Shown here: positions 51,829 to 61,187 of the stretch, one piece after another
Layout of the letters: each line of letters opens with the position of its first letter
Numbering within the stretch: the stretch's first letter is position 1
NCBI GenBank assembly: GCA_048498035.1
Contig: JBEHYT010000007.1
Span: 1-64,000 of the forward strand
DNA from: CADEDV01 sp048498035
GTDB lineage: Bacteria > Bacteroidota > Bacteroidia > Chitinophagales > Chitinophagaceae
Direction: 5' to 3'
DNA: 64,000 nt
Position numbers and translations under genes: made by a program
Notes under the pieces: model-generated
Told to the model about the DNA's origin: nothing
The model's input: only the letters and a program-made list of their open reading frames with translations
Database searches by the model: none

Positions 51829-53985
51829 TTAAAACGCTTTTATTCCCTGGGATTCTTTTTGCAGATCAGGATTTTTAAACGTCGGCTTTAGCTTCATACT
51901 ATAAAAAATAAAGGAATAGATATCGGCCGTGGTCTCGAGCGCTTTTTTCAGGTTACTCGCGCCATGACCGGAATTAACATCAATACGGATCAGTACAGGA
52001 TTGGGGCCCTTATATTTTTCCTGTAGCGTGGCCATATATTTAAAGGAGTGTGCCGGAACAACGCGATCGTCGTGATCTGCAGTAGTAACAAGTACCGATG
52101 GATAATTGAGTCCCGCGCGAATATTATGAATAGGTGAATATTTATATAGGTATTTAAAGTCGGCGGGTTTATCGCTGGTGCCGTATTCCGGGATCCAGTT
52201 CCAGCCAATGGTAAATTTGTGAAAGCGAAGCATGTCCATTACGCCCACCTGCGGAATAGCAACTTTGAAAAGATCCGGGCGCTGGTTGATCACCGCTCCT
52301 ACCAGCAATCCGCCGTTGGAGCCGCCCTGGATGGCCAGGTATTGATTGGAAGTGTATTTGTTTTTGATAAGATATTCTGCAGCCGCAATAAAATCATCAA
52401 ATACATTTTGTTTTTTCTCCAGCATTCCTGCCTTGTGCCATTTTTCGCCGTATTCACTGCCACCGCGCAGGTTGGCGAGACAGAAAACACCACCCTGCTC
52501 CAACCATGCGATACGTGACGGCGAGAAGCCGGGGTTGCTGCTGATATTAAATCCGCCATATCCTGTTAACAATGTAGGATTGCCTGCGTTTAACTCAAGT
52601 CCCTTTTTATAAACAATGAACATAGGAATTTTTGTACCGTCTTTACTGGGATAAAAAACCTGTTTGGTCTCATAATCTTCCGGGTTGAATTGCACTTCGG
52701 GTTTCCGGAACAGCTCAGTTTTGCCGGAGGCGATATCATATTTATAAATCGTTGGCGGAAAGGTGAAGGAAGTAAAGGAATAAAAAACAAATCCATCTGT
52801 TTTCTCTCCTCCAAAACCGTTTGCAGAGCCAAGCGCGGGCAATTGAACTTCCCGTTCTTTTTTCCCTTTCATATCAAAGACGTAAACATGATCACTAACG
52901 TCTTTGCGATAGGTGACAAATAGTTTATGACCGGCCGCCGATGCGCCTGCAAGCGGCTCCGGCTTCTCGGGGATAATGGTTTTCCAGGCGGTGCGCGCCG
53001 GGTGTAGCGGATCAATCAGGATGATGCGATTATTCACGGCATTATCATTGGTATTTACCAGGAACTTACCATCTTCTTCGGTTACAAAACCATAATTATA
53101 GTCGCCTATTTCTGCGATCAGTGGTTTAAAGTGATGATCCGTAGATTCGTTGTCAAAATACCAGAGGCTGTTGCCCATTTTTCCTTTCCCGCGATCGCTT
53201 ACATTCAGGAAAACATAGCGTTCGGTTTCATCCGTAAAAACAGTATTAAAGCGCTGGGGATTGGCCGCATCTTCATAGATCAGTTGATCCGCTGATTGTG
53301 GCGTTCCCACTTTGTGATAATATACCTGGTGGTTTTCATTTTTTGTAGAAAGTTCTTTTCCCTGTTCCGGCGTCGGATACCGGCTATAATAAAAACCATC
53401 GCCCTGCCAGGAAGCGCCAGACACCTTTACCCAGGCAAGTGAATCGGGCAGGTATTGGAGGGTAGTCATATCCATCACAAAAAAAGTCCGCCAGTCGCTC
53501 CCGCCAGACGATTTACCAACCACGGCATAATGCCCGTCTTTAGACAGGGAGAATGTGGCCAGCGCGGTAGTGCCGTCTGCTGAGAACTGGTTTGGGTCAA
53601 GGACCAGCTCAGGTTTCCCGTCGAGCCCCTTCTGTCGAAAAAGCTGGCTTTGATTTTGGAGGCCATCATTTTTATAAAAATAGAAATAGTCGTTTTGGCG
53701 AAACGGAGCCGAATATTTTGGATAATTATTGATCTCTTCCAACCGCCTGAGCATTTCCTGGCGATAGGGAATTTTGGCAAGAAAATCATTGGTGACTTTA
53801 TTTTCAGCATCCACCCAGGCTTTGGTTTCCGGGCTGCGGTCGTCTTCCAGCCAACGGTATGGATCCGGTACAGATGTTCCAAAGTAGTTGGTGACGGTAT
53901 CTACTTTTCTTGTTTCCGGGTATTGGAACTGGGTGTGTGCGGCCAGCGGTAATGCAAGGACAAGCAGGTAAGTCAATTTTCGCAT
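51829..53985 (-). CDS. Prolyl oligopeptidase (S9A)
   Basis: A 718-residue serine peptidase with a signal peptide (residues 1-18), so it acts outside the cytoplasm. The seven-bladed propeller (from YRWLEDDRSPETKAW) covers about residues 70-430. The hydrolase domain has the nucleophile Ser556 in QGGSNGGLL, the Asp in TADHDDRVVP and the His in SGHGASN. The triad is complete. It cuts after proline in short peptides. The frame is open to 54054, but the signal peptide fixes the ATG at 53985. It is preceded by a gene for a secreted unknown on the same strand. Confidence 0.92.
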   Translation of the reverse strand: MRKLTYLLVLALPLAAHTQFQYPETRKVDTVTNYFGTSVPDPYRWLEDDRSPETKAWVDAENKVTNDFLAKIPYRQEMLRRLEEINNYPKYSAPFRQNDYFYFYKNDGLQNQSQLFRQKGLDGKPELVLDPNQFSADGTTALATFSLSKDGHYAVVGKSSGGSDWRTFFVMDMTTLQYLPDSLAWVKVSGASWQGDGFYYSRYPTPEQGKELSTKNENHQVYYHKVGTPQSADQLIYEDAANPQRFNTVFTDETERYVFLNVSDRGKGKMGNSLWYFDNESTDHHFKPLIAEIGDYNYGFVTEEDGKFLVNTNDNAVNNRIILIDPLHPARTAWKTIIPEKPEPLAGASAAGHKLFVTYRKDVSDHVYVFDMKGKKEREVQLPALGSANGFGGEKTDGFVFYSFTSFTFPPTIYKYDIASGKTELFRKPEVQFNPEDYETKQVFYPSKDGTKIPMFIVYKKGLELNAGNPTLLTGYGGFNISSNPGFSPSRIAWLEQGGVFCLANLRGGSEYGEKWHKAGMLEKKQNVFDDFIAAAEYLIKNKYTSNQYLAIQGGSNGGLLVGAVINQRPDLFKVAIPQVGVMDMLRFHKFTIGWNWIPEYGTSDKPADFKYLYKYSPIHNIRAGLNYPSVLVTTADHDDRVVPAHSFKYMATLQEKYKGPNPVLIRIDVNSGHGASNLKKALETTADIYSFIFYSMKLKPTFKNPDLQKESQGIKAF

Positions 53986-54072
53986 GGTAGTACTTTTGTA
54001 TTCTAAAGATAAGGTTGCCGGTTGTTTTACTGGCAAAACCCTGATCAATGGCAATACAAAAGGATAAATGCG

Positions 54073-54810
54073 TTAATTGTCTGCCACCGGTGTGGGAGCG
54101 CCGCTGGTAAGCCAGGTGGCGAAAATTTCTGTGATCTTCCATTTGCTGCCGGCATACATTCGTGGTCTTGCAACGATATATTTCAGGAAATTGGATAGCT
54201 GGGCAGCGGTGCATTGTGTCATCACTTCAAGCGCTCTTTTGCCGGAAAAATCCCCGGAGGTAATCAGCACATTCTGGTCCGGGTTGTTTTGAAGAAAATA
54301 GTTACCGGTGAAATGAATATCGTTCACCATGGAATCAATCGCTGCTTTTTCATCGGCTGCTGTCCATTGTTGAAAAATTGTAGTTCGATCATAAAAAGGT
54401 TCATCGTACACATTGTCCAGCTCAATGTAGTGAGCAGCCAGTTTTACGAGCAACACGGTATACACGTCTGTTTTGGGCACCAAAACATATAGCAAATCTT
54501 CCTCGCGGGGTTGAGGCATTGATTTTTTCCGACCGATGGTAAAATAATAGTAATCTTTTTTGATGAGCTGGCAGCGTCCTGAGCCGAGTTGAATGGTATC
54601 TGCCGCCGTTTGCCGGTATTTTCCCTGGAGCAATCCCATTTGTTTTTCAACCAACACCGGGCCATTTGGCAGGTATACCTGTACCAGGTGGGTAGAATCG
54701 TTCATTTCCAACATATAGTCAGTAATGGGAAATGCGCGTGCAATTTTCTCCGGTTGCGCTGTCGCGCGAAGCGCTGCCATTACCAATAGAAGGGAAAATA
54801 CTTTTTTCAT
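54073..54810 (-). CDS. Secreted protein of unknown function
   Basis: A 245-residue exported protein (signal peptide residues 1-18, LRATAQ). I do not recognise a family. The N-terminal two thirds look beta-rich (YPITDYMLEMNDS-like start, then KKDYYYFTIGRKK and LLYVLVPKTDVYTVLLVKLAAHYIEL), and the rest is helical with one Cys near residue 203. It lies 87 bases upstream of the prolyl oligopeptidase gene and is probably expressed with it. Confidence 0.6.
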   Translation of the reverse strand: MKKVFSLLLVMAALRATAQPEKIARAFPITDYMLEMNDSTHLVQVYLPNGPVLVEKQMGLLQGKYRQTAADTIQLGSGRCQLIKKDYYYFTIGRKKSMPQPREEDLLYVLVPKTDVYTVLLVKLAAHYIELDNVYDEPFYDRTTIFQQWTAADEKAAIDSMVNDIHFTGNYFLQNNPDQNVLITSGDFSGKRALEVMTQCTAAQLSNFLKYIVARPRMYAGSKWKITEIFATWLTSGAPTPVADN

Positions 54811-54945
54811 AAAAAGATTATTTCACAAGAACGGATGTGGGAATTCTTTTTTTCTACGTGGAAGACGGTATTTGCGTAAGAAAAACTTAATGACGGTAGC
54901 GATGGTTAGGCCGCGTGTTCATTCTACACAATCAAAACAAAACCT

Positions 54946-54953
54946 TATTTTTG
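54946..54953 (+). promoter_or_regulatory. Bacteroidota -7 box (TATTTTTG) before pfkA
   Basis: TATTTTTG matches TAnnTTTG and is 71 bases before the pfkA ATG. No TTTG -33 element lies at the usual spacing. Confidence 0.4.
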
Positions 54954-55024
54954 AAGGCATTTACACCCTGGAAAATGCAAACAACTGTTTGTATAACGAA
55001 TCAGAAAGAAGATCCTAGTTCATT

Positions 55025-56008
55025 ATGTCTAAGAAAGTTACAAAAATTGGCGTGCTTACATCCGGGGGTGATTCCCCGGGGATGAATGCGGCTGTCCGGG
55101 CGGTGGTCCGGACCGGTATTTATCATGGCCTGGAAGTATATGGAATTATGCGGGGGTACCAAGGAATGATGGAGGATGATATTTTCCGTATGGAAGGGCG
55201 TTCGGTGGCGAATATTATCCAGCGTGGCGGTACCATCCTGAAAACGGCACGATGCCGTGAATTTTATGAAAAAGAAGGGCGGCAGGTGGCCTATGACAAC
55301 CTGAAACGCCGCGGCATCAACGGGCTGGTAATCATTGGCGGTGATGGTTCTTTCCGTGGCGCGTGTAAGTTTAGTGAAGAATATGACATACCCTGTATCG
55401 GCCTGGCCGGTACCATTGATAAGGACATCCATGGCACTGATTTTACCATTGGTTTTGATACCGCGGTAAACACCGCGGTTGAAGCCATCGACAAGATCAG
55501 GGATACGATGGATGCGCACGACCGGATCTTCATCATTGAAGTAATGGGCCGTGATGCCGGTTATATTGCATTGCACAGCGGTATCGCCACCGGCGCTGAA
55601 AACATCATGATCCCGGAGCGAAAAACGAATATTTCAGACATTGTGCAGTCTCTCCAGGAGAAAGAACGCCGGAAAAAACTCGTCAACCTGATTGTTGTGG
55701 CAGAGGGTGATGGCATTGGCGGCGCCACCGAAGTGGAAAAAGTATTGAAGGAGCATTTACCAAAGGCGGAGATCCGCGTTTGCATCCTGGGGCATATCCA
55801 GCGTGGGGGTTCTCCTACCTGCATCGACAGGCTGATTGCCAGCCGCATGGGCTATCATGCAGTGGAAAGCCTGCTGATTGGCCGTCATAATGTGTTTGTA
55901 GGTATTCTGAATAATAAAATGAATTATATCCCGCTGCAGGAAGCGGTAAAAAATAAAGGCAAGATCAGTGAAGAATGGATGAAGATCGTGAAGATACTTG
56001 CCTCCTGA
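55025..56008 (+). CDS. pfkA: 6-phosphofructokinase
   Basis: Phosphorylates fructose 6-phosphate with ATP. The 327-residue protein has the ATP site LTSGGDSPGMNAA, the GGDGSFRGA loop, the catalytic Asp in AGTIDKDIHGTDFT, the substrate-binding EVMGRDAGYIALHS and RICILGHIQRGGSPT. The GGDGS motif indicates ATP rather than pyrophosphate as donor. It is followed 42 bases later by pyk on the same strand. Confidence 0.96.
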   Translation: MSKKVTKIGVLTSGGDSPGMNAAVRAVVRTGIYHGLEVYGIMRGYQGMMEDDIFRMEGRSVANIIQRGGTILKTARCREFYEKEGRQVAYDNLKRRGINGLVIIGGDGSFRGACKFSEEYDIPCIGLAGTIDKDIHGTDFTIGFDTAVNTAVEAIDKIRDTMDAHDRIFIIEVMGRDAGYIALHSGIATGAENIMIPERKTNISDIVQSLQEKERRKKLVNLIVVAEGDGIGGATEVEKVLKEHLPKAEIRVCILGHIQRGGSPTCIDRLIASRMGYHAVESLLIGRHNVFVGILNNKMNYIPLQEAVKNKGKISEEWMKIVKILAS

Positions 56009-56050
56009 AAACGTACCGAATCGAAAAACCATCATCAATCAATTGCAGTC

Positions 56051-57556
56051 ATGAGTACAACCGGAACCAGGAATCTTGATAAATACTACCATAAGGATTT
56101 TGATAATAAAGCGGGCCGCCAGCACGCCTACAAGCGTACAAAAATTGTTGCTACCGTAGGGCCCGCATGTGATACTTATGAGAAATTGCTTGAACTTGTA
56201 AAAGCGGGCGTAAATGTATTCCGTTTGAATTTTTCACATGGAGCGCATGACGATAAGGCCCGTATTATTCAATTCATCCACGAAATCAATAACAAAGAAC
56301 CTTATAACATCGCCATCCTGGCGGATTTACAGGGACCCAAACTCCGCGTAGGTGATTTGGAAGGCGGTTTCCTGGAGATCAAAGAGGGCGACATACTCAC
56401 GTTTACCAACGAAAAAGTAGTAGGCACAAAGGAAAAGATATTTGTTTCTTATCCAAATTTGTACGCGGATGTGCAGGTGGGTGAAAAGATACTGATTGAT
56501 GATGGTAAACTGGAAGTGGTGGTAGTGGAAATAACGCCGGAAAAAACGGTGCGCGTACAGGTAACGCTGGGAGGCGTGTTGCTTCCGAAAAAAGGCGTGA
56601 ATCTTCCTGATACCAATATTTCTCTCCCTGCCCTTACCGAAAAAGATCTTGCAGACCTGGATTTTATCCTGGGACAGGAAGTGGACTGGGTAGCGCTTTC
56701 TTTTGTACGTCGCCCGGCAGACATTACGGATTTAAAAGACAGGTTGAAGAAAGGCGGACATACCGCGAAAGTGATTGCAAAGATTGAAATGCCGGAAGCA
56801 TTGAAAAATCTCCGGGATATCATTATAGAAAGCGATGGCGTGATGATTGCCCGTGGTGACCTGGGTGTGGAATTGCCGATTGAAGAAGTGCCGCTGATCC
56901 AGAAAGACATTATCCGTAAATGCCTGCATCGTGCCAAACCGGTGATCGTGGCTACGCAGATGATGGAAAGTATGATAGACAGAACCAAACCAAACCGCAG
57001 CGAAATCACCGATGTGGCCAATGCAGTGCTGGAGGGAACCGATGCCGTGATGCTGAGTGCAGAAACAGCAACAGGGAAATATCCGCGACTGGTAGTGGAA
57101 ACCATGACCAAGATCATCCTGGAAGTGGAACAAAAAGCGTATGATTTTGACCGGGAAGAAATGTTGAAGCCGCAACCAAAATCACCATCATTCCTGAGTG
57201 ATGCAATTTGCTATAACGCCTGTAAAATTGCAGAAGATGTAAAAGCCGATGCCATCATTGGGATGACGCAGAGCGGCTACACCGCGTTTATGCTGAGCAG
57301 CTACCGGCCAAAATCAATCCTGTATATTTTTACAAAAGAAAAATCGCTGGTAAACCAGCTAAGCCTCAGTTGGGGCGTTCGCGCTTTTTATTACGCTGAA
57401 GAGGAAAGCCTGGATGAAATTTTCTACGACCAGATTGAGATCCTGAAAAAAAGAGCCTTTCTTGAAAATGGCGATGTAGTGGTTAGTACCGGCAGCACGC
57501 CCGTACACCTGCACCTGCCAACCAATGTGGTGAAAATTGCTCGGGTAGAAGGTTGA
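56051..57556 (+). CDS. pyk: Pyruvate kinase
   Basis: Transfers phosphate from phosphoenolpyruvate to ADP, the last step of glycolysis. At 501 residues it has the Arg-containing FRLNFSHGAHDDK, the metal-binding IAKIEMPEAL with the catalytic Lys, the IMIARGDLGVELP block and KPVIVATQMMESMI with NAVLEGTDAVMLSAETATGKYP. The C-terminal allosteric domain is complete. It follows pfkA with 42 bases between. Confidence 0.96.
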   Translation: MSTTGTRNLDKYYHKDFDNKAGRQHAYKRTKIVATVGPACDTYEKLLELVKAGVNVFRLNFSHGAHDDKARIIQFIHEINNKEPYNIAILADLQGPKLRVGDLEGGFLEIKEGDILTFTNEKVVGTKEKIFVSYPNLYADVQVGEKILIDDGKLEVVVVEITPEKTVRVQVTLGGVLLPKKGVNLPDTNISLPALTEKDLADLDFILGQEVDWVALSFVRRPADITDLKDRLKKGGHTAKVIAKIEMPEALKNLRDIIIESDGVMIARGDLGVELPIEEVPLIQKDIIRKCLHRAKPVIVATQMMESMIDRTKPNRSEITDVANAVLEGTDAVMLSAETATGKYPRLVVETMTKIILEVEQKAYDFDREEMLKPQPKSPSFLSDAICYNACKIAEDVKADAIIGMTQSGYTAFMLSSYRPKSILYIFTKEKSLVNQLSLSWGVRAFYYAEEESLDEIFYDQIEILKKRAFLENGDVVVSTGSTPVHLHLPTNVVKIARVEG

Positions 57557-57586
57557 GATACGACAAAATGCAAATAATAAAAATGA

Positions 57587-57620
57587 AAAAGGGTGAATGC
57601 TTTCGCAATCACCCTTTTCC
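57587..57620 (+). terminator. Terminator between pyk and the convergent sugar operon
   Basis: A 10-bp stem (57587-57596 with 57609-57618) and a 12-base loop that has its own TGC/GCA pairing. The stem ends in TTTT on one strand and AAAA on the other, so it can work in both directions. Confidence 0.65.
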
Positions 57621-57655
57621 GTTATATGGCGTTTTTAGTTGTTCGGAAGAATCGG

Positions 57656-58390
57656 TTATAGCTTCCTGATCTTGATATTGCGATACCAAACGGTATTGCC
57701 GTGATCCTGGAGACAGATTTTTCCTTTCTGGAACGTGCCAAAGGCGGGCCATGCTTTAAACTTGCTATTAGCCACCAGTTGTTTCCAATTATCATCCCAC
57801 ATGGTAGTAGATACCACGTTCTCTCCATTTAAATAGAAATCCAGTTTGCCATCTTTCATTTTTATTTCCGCCTGGTTCCACTCTCCCACCGGTTTGGCCA
57901 TTTCTTTAGATGCAGAGATCAGGTCGTACAAGTCGCCGGCACGATGTTTTACATATTTACCATCCGGGTGGCCGTCGTTGTCCAGTACCTGCATTTCAGG
58001 ACCGGTCTCGTAAGTGTCTTTGTAGAGTGTGGTATCTTCATGCACCAGGAAGATGATACCGCTGTTTCCCTTAGGAGAAATTTTCCATTCCATCTTCAGG
58101 TCAAAGTTGCTGTATTCTTTATCGCTGGTAAGATCGCCGCCTTCCAGTTTTTTTCCCTGGCTCTTGTCGAGCATAAAGGCGCCGTCTTCTACTTTCCAGG
58201 CGTTGCCTGCATGATCTTTACCGTAGCTGTGCCAGCCTTTGAGTGAATTTCCGTCAAAAAGCAATTCCCAACCTTCGGCTTTTTCTTTGGCAGAAAGATG
58301 ATTAACTGAAGGTTTCGGATTGTCGCCACTGTTGCATACACCAGTTGCTACAAGTGCTGCCAGTAGGCCGGTACTGAATATTTTTAGCAT
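57656..58390 (-). CDS. DUF1080 family 3-keto-disaccharide hydrolase-like protein
   Basis: A 244-residue exported protein (MLKIFSTGLLAALVATGVC). The DUF1080 domain has WELLFDGNSLKGWHSYG, FDLKMEWKISPKGNSGIIFLV, ETGPEMQVLDNDGHPDGK and WYRNIKIRKL, the usual block order of this concanavalin-like fold. Some members hydrolyse 3-keto-glycosides. It sits 3 bases after the cytochrome c gene in the operon that starts at 61035, which supports a sugar-oxidation role. A lipobox is possible (ATGVCN). Confidence 0.85.
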   Translation of the reverse strand: MLKIFSTGLLAALVATGVCNSGDNPKPSVNHLSAKEKAEGWELLFDGNSLKGWHSYGKDHAGNAWKVEDGAFMLDKSQGKKLEGGDLTSDKEYSNFDLKMEWKISPKGNSGIIFLVHEDTTLYKDTYETGPEMQVLDNDGHPDGKYVKHRAGDLYDLISASKEMAKPVGEWNQAEIKMKDGKLDFYLNGENVVSTTMWDDNWKQLVANSKFKAWPAFGTFQKGKICLQDHGNTVWYRNIKIRKL

Positions 58391-58393
58391 CGT

Positions 58394-58765
58394 TTATTGT
58401 TTTAAAGAAAGAATATATTTTACCATGGCCTGTGCATCTTCCTGTGAGATGCCGGCATGAGGCGTCATAGATGGTTCACCCCATACGCCATTGCCGCCAT
58501 GAATAATTTTATTGGCAAGATGTTCCACGATAGTATCCGGGTAATTCGCATATTTTTTTGCAACATCCACGTAGGTGGGTCCAGTCAGCGGATCATTAAT
58601 CTTGTGACAGGAAAAGCAATCGCTCTTTGATACCAGCGCTAATCCTTTCTGGTAATCGGGATTAGAAGTGGCGTCCGTACCCGGTGTAGTAGATTGTTTG
58701 GATTCCGAAGATCCGCAGGCTGCGAGAAAAGAGCCCGCGAAAAACAAATAAATAATTTTTCTCAT
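58394..58765 (-). CDS. c-type cytochrome lipoprotein
   Basis: A 123-residue protein with a lipobox (LAAC, lipid Cys17) and a single haem-binding CFSCH at residues 50-54. The distal Met ligand is probably in WGEPSMTPHAGIS. It is a periplasm-facing lipid-anchored cytochrome c of the small monohaem type. It lies between the DUF1080 gene and the sugar-isomerase gene, so it probably takes electrons from the sugar oxidation by the oxidoreductase of this operon. The ATG at 58765 begins the signal; the frame continues upstream. Confidence 0.87.
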   Translation of the reverse strand: MRKIIYLFFAGSFLAACGSSESKQSTTPGTDATSNPDYQKGLALVSKSDCFSCHKINDPLTGPTYVDVAKKYANYPDTIVEHLANKIIHGGNGVWGEPSMTPHAGISQEDAQAMVKYILSLKQ

Positions 58766-58800
58766 GATTGGAATTATACCGGAAATATACAACGATTCAC

Positions 58801-59856
58801 TTATTCCAGCCCAAGAATTGACCGGTTTAACGCATCGTTCGTTCCGGTTGATGCAAAATCGTCAAAGGCTTTATCAGTAACTCTGATAATATGTTCACTG
58901 ATAAAAGGCGCTCCTTCCCGTGCGCCCTCTTCCGGGTGTTTGATACAGCATTCCCACTCCATTACCGCCCATCCCTGGAAGCCATACTGCGTCAATTTGC
59001 TGAAGATGGATTTAAAATCCACCTGGCCGTCGCCAGGTGAACGGTAGCGCCCGGCACGGTTCAACCAACTTTCATAACCGCCAAATGTTCCCTGTTTGCC
59101 GGTAGGGTTAAACTCCGCATCCTTTACATGAAACGCCCTGATGCGTTCGTGGTACAGGTCGATATAAGCGAGATAATCCAATTGCTGCAAAACAAAATGG
59201 GATGGATCATACAACAGGCAGGCTCTCGGGTGATTATTTACCTGATCCAGGAAACGCTCATAGGTGGCCCCGTCAAAAAGATCTTCGCCCGGGTGAATTT
59301 CGTAGCAGACGTCCACGCCACATTCGTCGAAATAATCCAGGATGGGCAGCCAGCGGCGACCCAGTTCTGCAAATCCTTCTTCCACCAGGCCCGCAGGCCG
59401 CTGCGGCCAGGGATGAAACGTGTGCCAGAGCAATGCACCTGAAAAAGTGGGGTGTGCTGTCAGCCCCATATTTTGGGAAGCCTTCGCGCCATAGCGTAGT
59501 TGCTGTACCGCCCACGCTGTCCGCGCAGCTGAATTGCCACGCAGTGCCTCCGGCGCAAAGCCATCAAACAATTGGTCATAAGCCGGGTGTACCGCGACCA
59601 GTTGTCCTTGCAGATGCGTAGACAATTCCGATATCTCCAGTCCGCATTCGTTTACGATACCCTTTATCTCGTCTGCATAGGTTTTACTTTCTGCAGCCAG
59701 TTTAAGATCAATGCAACGTTCATCCCAGGTGGGAATTTGCACCGCTTTATATCCCAGCGCTTCTGCCCACAGGCAAATGGAGCGAAGATTATTAAATGGC
59801 GCTTTATCGCCCAGGAATTGCGCCAGGAAAATGCCGGGACCTTTGATGGTTGTCAT
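58801..59856 (-). CDS. Sugar phosphate isomerase/epimerase family protein
   Basis: A 351-residue TIM-barrel protein of the AP-endonuclease-2/xylose-isomerase-like superfamily. Metal ligands are seen in VCYEIHPGEDL, CLLYDPSHFVLQ, RAFHVKDAEF and YQFQGWAVMEWEC-type strands near the end. No signal peptide, so it is cytoplasmic. It is in an operon with the oxidoreductase gene 24 bases upstream. Probable role: isomerising or epimerising an oxidised sugar. Confidence 0.85.
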   Translation of the reverse strand: MTTIKGPGIFLAQFLGDKAPFNNLRSICLWAEALGYKAVQIPTWDERCIDLKLAAESKTYADEIKGIVNECGLEISELSTHLQGQLVAVHPAYDQLFDGFAPEALRGNSAARTAWAVQQLRYGAKASQNMGLTAHPTFSGALLWHTFHPWPQRPAGLVEEGFAELGRRWLPILDYFDECGVDVCYEIHPGEDLFDGATYERFLDQVNNHPRACLLYDPSHFVLQQLDYLAYIDLYHERIRAFHVKDAEFNPTGKQGTFGGYESWLNRAGRYRSPGDGQVDFKSIFSKLTQYGFQGWAVMEWECCIKHPEEGAREGAPFISEHIIRVTDKAFDDFASTGTNDALNRSILGLE

Positions 59857-59880
59857 GCAAAACGGTTTGAACTTCTTTTA

Positions 59881-61035
59881 TCAATACGCCAGGCTGGTCC
59901 ATTTCTGGTTGCCTGCGCTGTTTTCCACTACTTTTTCAATAAATAACATACCGCGTACGCCTTCCGCCACGCCGGGAAAATCGAGCCATTCCGGTGCAGG
60001 TGTTTCATTTTTCTTTTTAGCCTTCAGGCAACGGGCCACGTTGCGGTAAAGGTTGGCAAAGGCTTCCAGGTATCCTTCCGGGTGGCCCGCCGGTATCCTT
60101 GTATTGGCAGCTGCAAAAGAAGAAAGCCAGGGTGTACCGGTACGCAAAATCGCTGCAGGCCTGTCGGGCCATTTTAATAATAATGTATTGGCGTTGTCTT
60201 GCTGCCATTCCAAGCCGCCTTTTTCCCCATATACGCGGATTTTTATATTGTTCTCTTCTCCTGTTGCTACCTGTGTGGCAATGAGGCAACCGCTTGCGCC
60301 ATTGCTGAAGCGAAGCAGTATTTCTCCATCATCGTCCAAACGGCGTCCCGGAACGACCGTATTAACGGCAGCACAAACGGCGCTCACTTCAAGTCCGCTG
60401 ATATACTCTGCGAGGTTGAACGCGTGCGTTCCGATATCGCCCATGGCACCGGCTATTCCGCTGCGGGCCGGATCTGTTCTCCAGGCCGCCTGTTTATTAT
60501 TGCCGCCTTCCATGAAATCTGCCAGCCAGCCCTGTGGGTATTCAACATATACTTTACGGATATTCCCCAGGTTGCCGGCGCTTACCTGCTGTCTTGCTTC
60601 CTTTACCATCGGGTAACCGGTGTAGGTATGGGTAAGGCAAAACAGCAAACCTGTTTGCCGAACCGTCTTTTCCAGTTCAAGCGCTTCAGCGAGAGAGAAG
60701 GTCATGGGTTTATCCAATACCACATGAAAGCCGCTTTCCAGTGCAGTTTTGGCGGGTTCAAAATGCAGGTGGTTGGGCGTAACAATACTTACCACCTCCA
60801 TTCGTTCGGCTGCCGGCAATTCCTGCTCCCGCCGCAGCATTTCTTTCCAGGAGCCATAGGTTCGGTTAACGGGCAGGCCTAACCGTAATCCTTCTGCGGC
60901 CGATTTTTCGGGATCGCTGCTAAAGGCCCCGCAAACCAGTTCCATTTCACCATCCATTTGGGCGGCCAGCCGGTGTACGGCGCCGATAAATGCGCCTGGT
61001 CCTCCGCCGATCATTCCCAGTTTTATTTTACCCAT
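59881..61035 (-). CDS. Gfo/Idh/MocA family oxidoreductase
   Basis: A 384-residue NAD(P)-dependent sugar dehydrogenase type. The Rossmann motif is IKLGMIGGGPGAFIGAVHR (residues 4-22), and the conserved Lys-Pro is in HVVLDKPMTFSLAEA. A second conserved block is GAMGDIGTHAFNLAEYISGL with the His expected in the catalytic site. The frame is open to 61086 but the ATG at 61035 fixes the Rossmann start. It begins the four-gene minus operon (oxidoreductase, isomerase, cytochrome c, DUF1080). Confidence 0.9.
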   Translation of the reverse strand: MGKIKLGMIGGGPGAFIGAVHRLAAQMDGEMELVCGAFSSDPEKSAAEGLRLGLPVNRTYGSWKEMLRREQELPAAERMEVVSIVTPNHLHFEPAKTALESGFHVVLDKPMTFSLAEALELEKTVRQTGLLFCLTHTYTGYPMVKEARQQVSAGNLGNIRKVYVEYPQGWLADFMEGGNNKQAAWRTDPARSGIAGAMGDIGTHAFNLAEYISGLEVSAVCAAVNTVVPGRRLDDDGEILLRFSNGASGCLIATQVATGEENNIKIRVYGEKGGLEWQQDNANTLLLKWPDRPAAILRTGTPWLSSFAAANTRIPAGHPEGYLEAFANLYRNVARCLKAKKKNETPAPEWLDFPGVAEGVRGMLFIEKVVENSAGNQKWTSLAY

Positions 61036-61187
61036 GGTTAAAAAAACAAAGTTGTATGATATTATTTTGATCGCGCTCTCCTCCAATTATACACATTCGT
61101 TGTACAGGCAGCTGCAACCCTTTTTTTCACGAGTTTAAAAATAGTACATTTAGCCTATTCAATACTAACGTTGCAAAACAGCCGCAC
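61036..61187. other. Divergent promoter region of the sugar locus
   Basis: The 152-base gap between the oxidoreductase start and the transporter start. On the plus strand TACATTTA (61144-61151) differs from TAnnTTTG at one base and could drive the transporter. On the minus strand CAACTTTG near 61048-61055 differs at one base from the consensus and could drive the oxidoreductase operon. No operator could be recognised. Confidence 0.35.
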
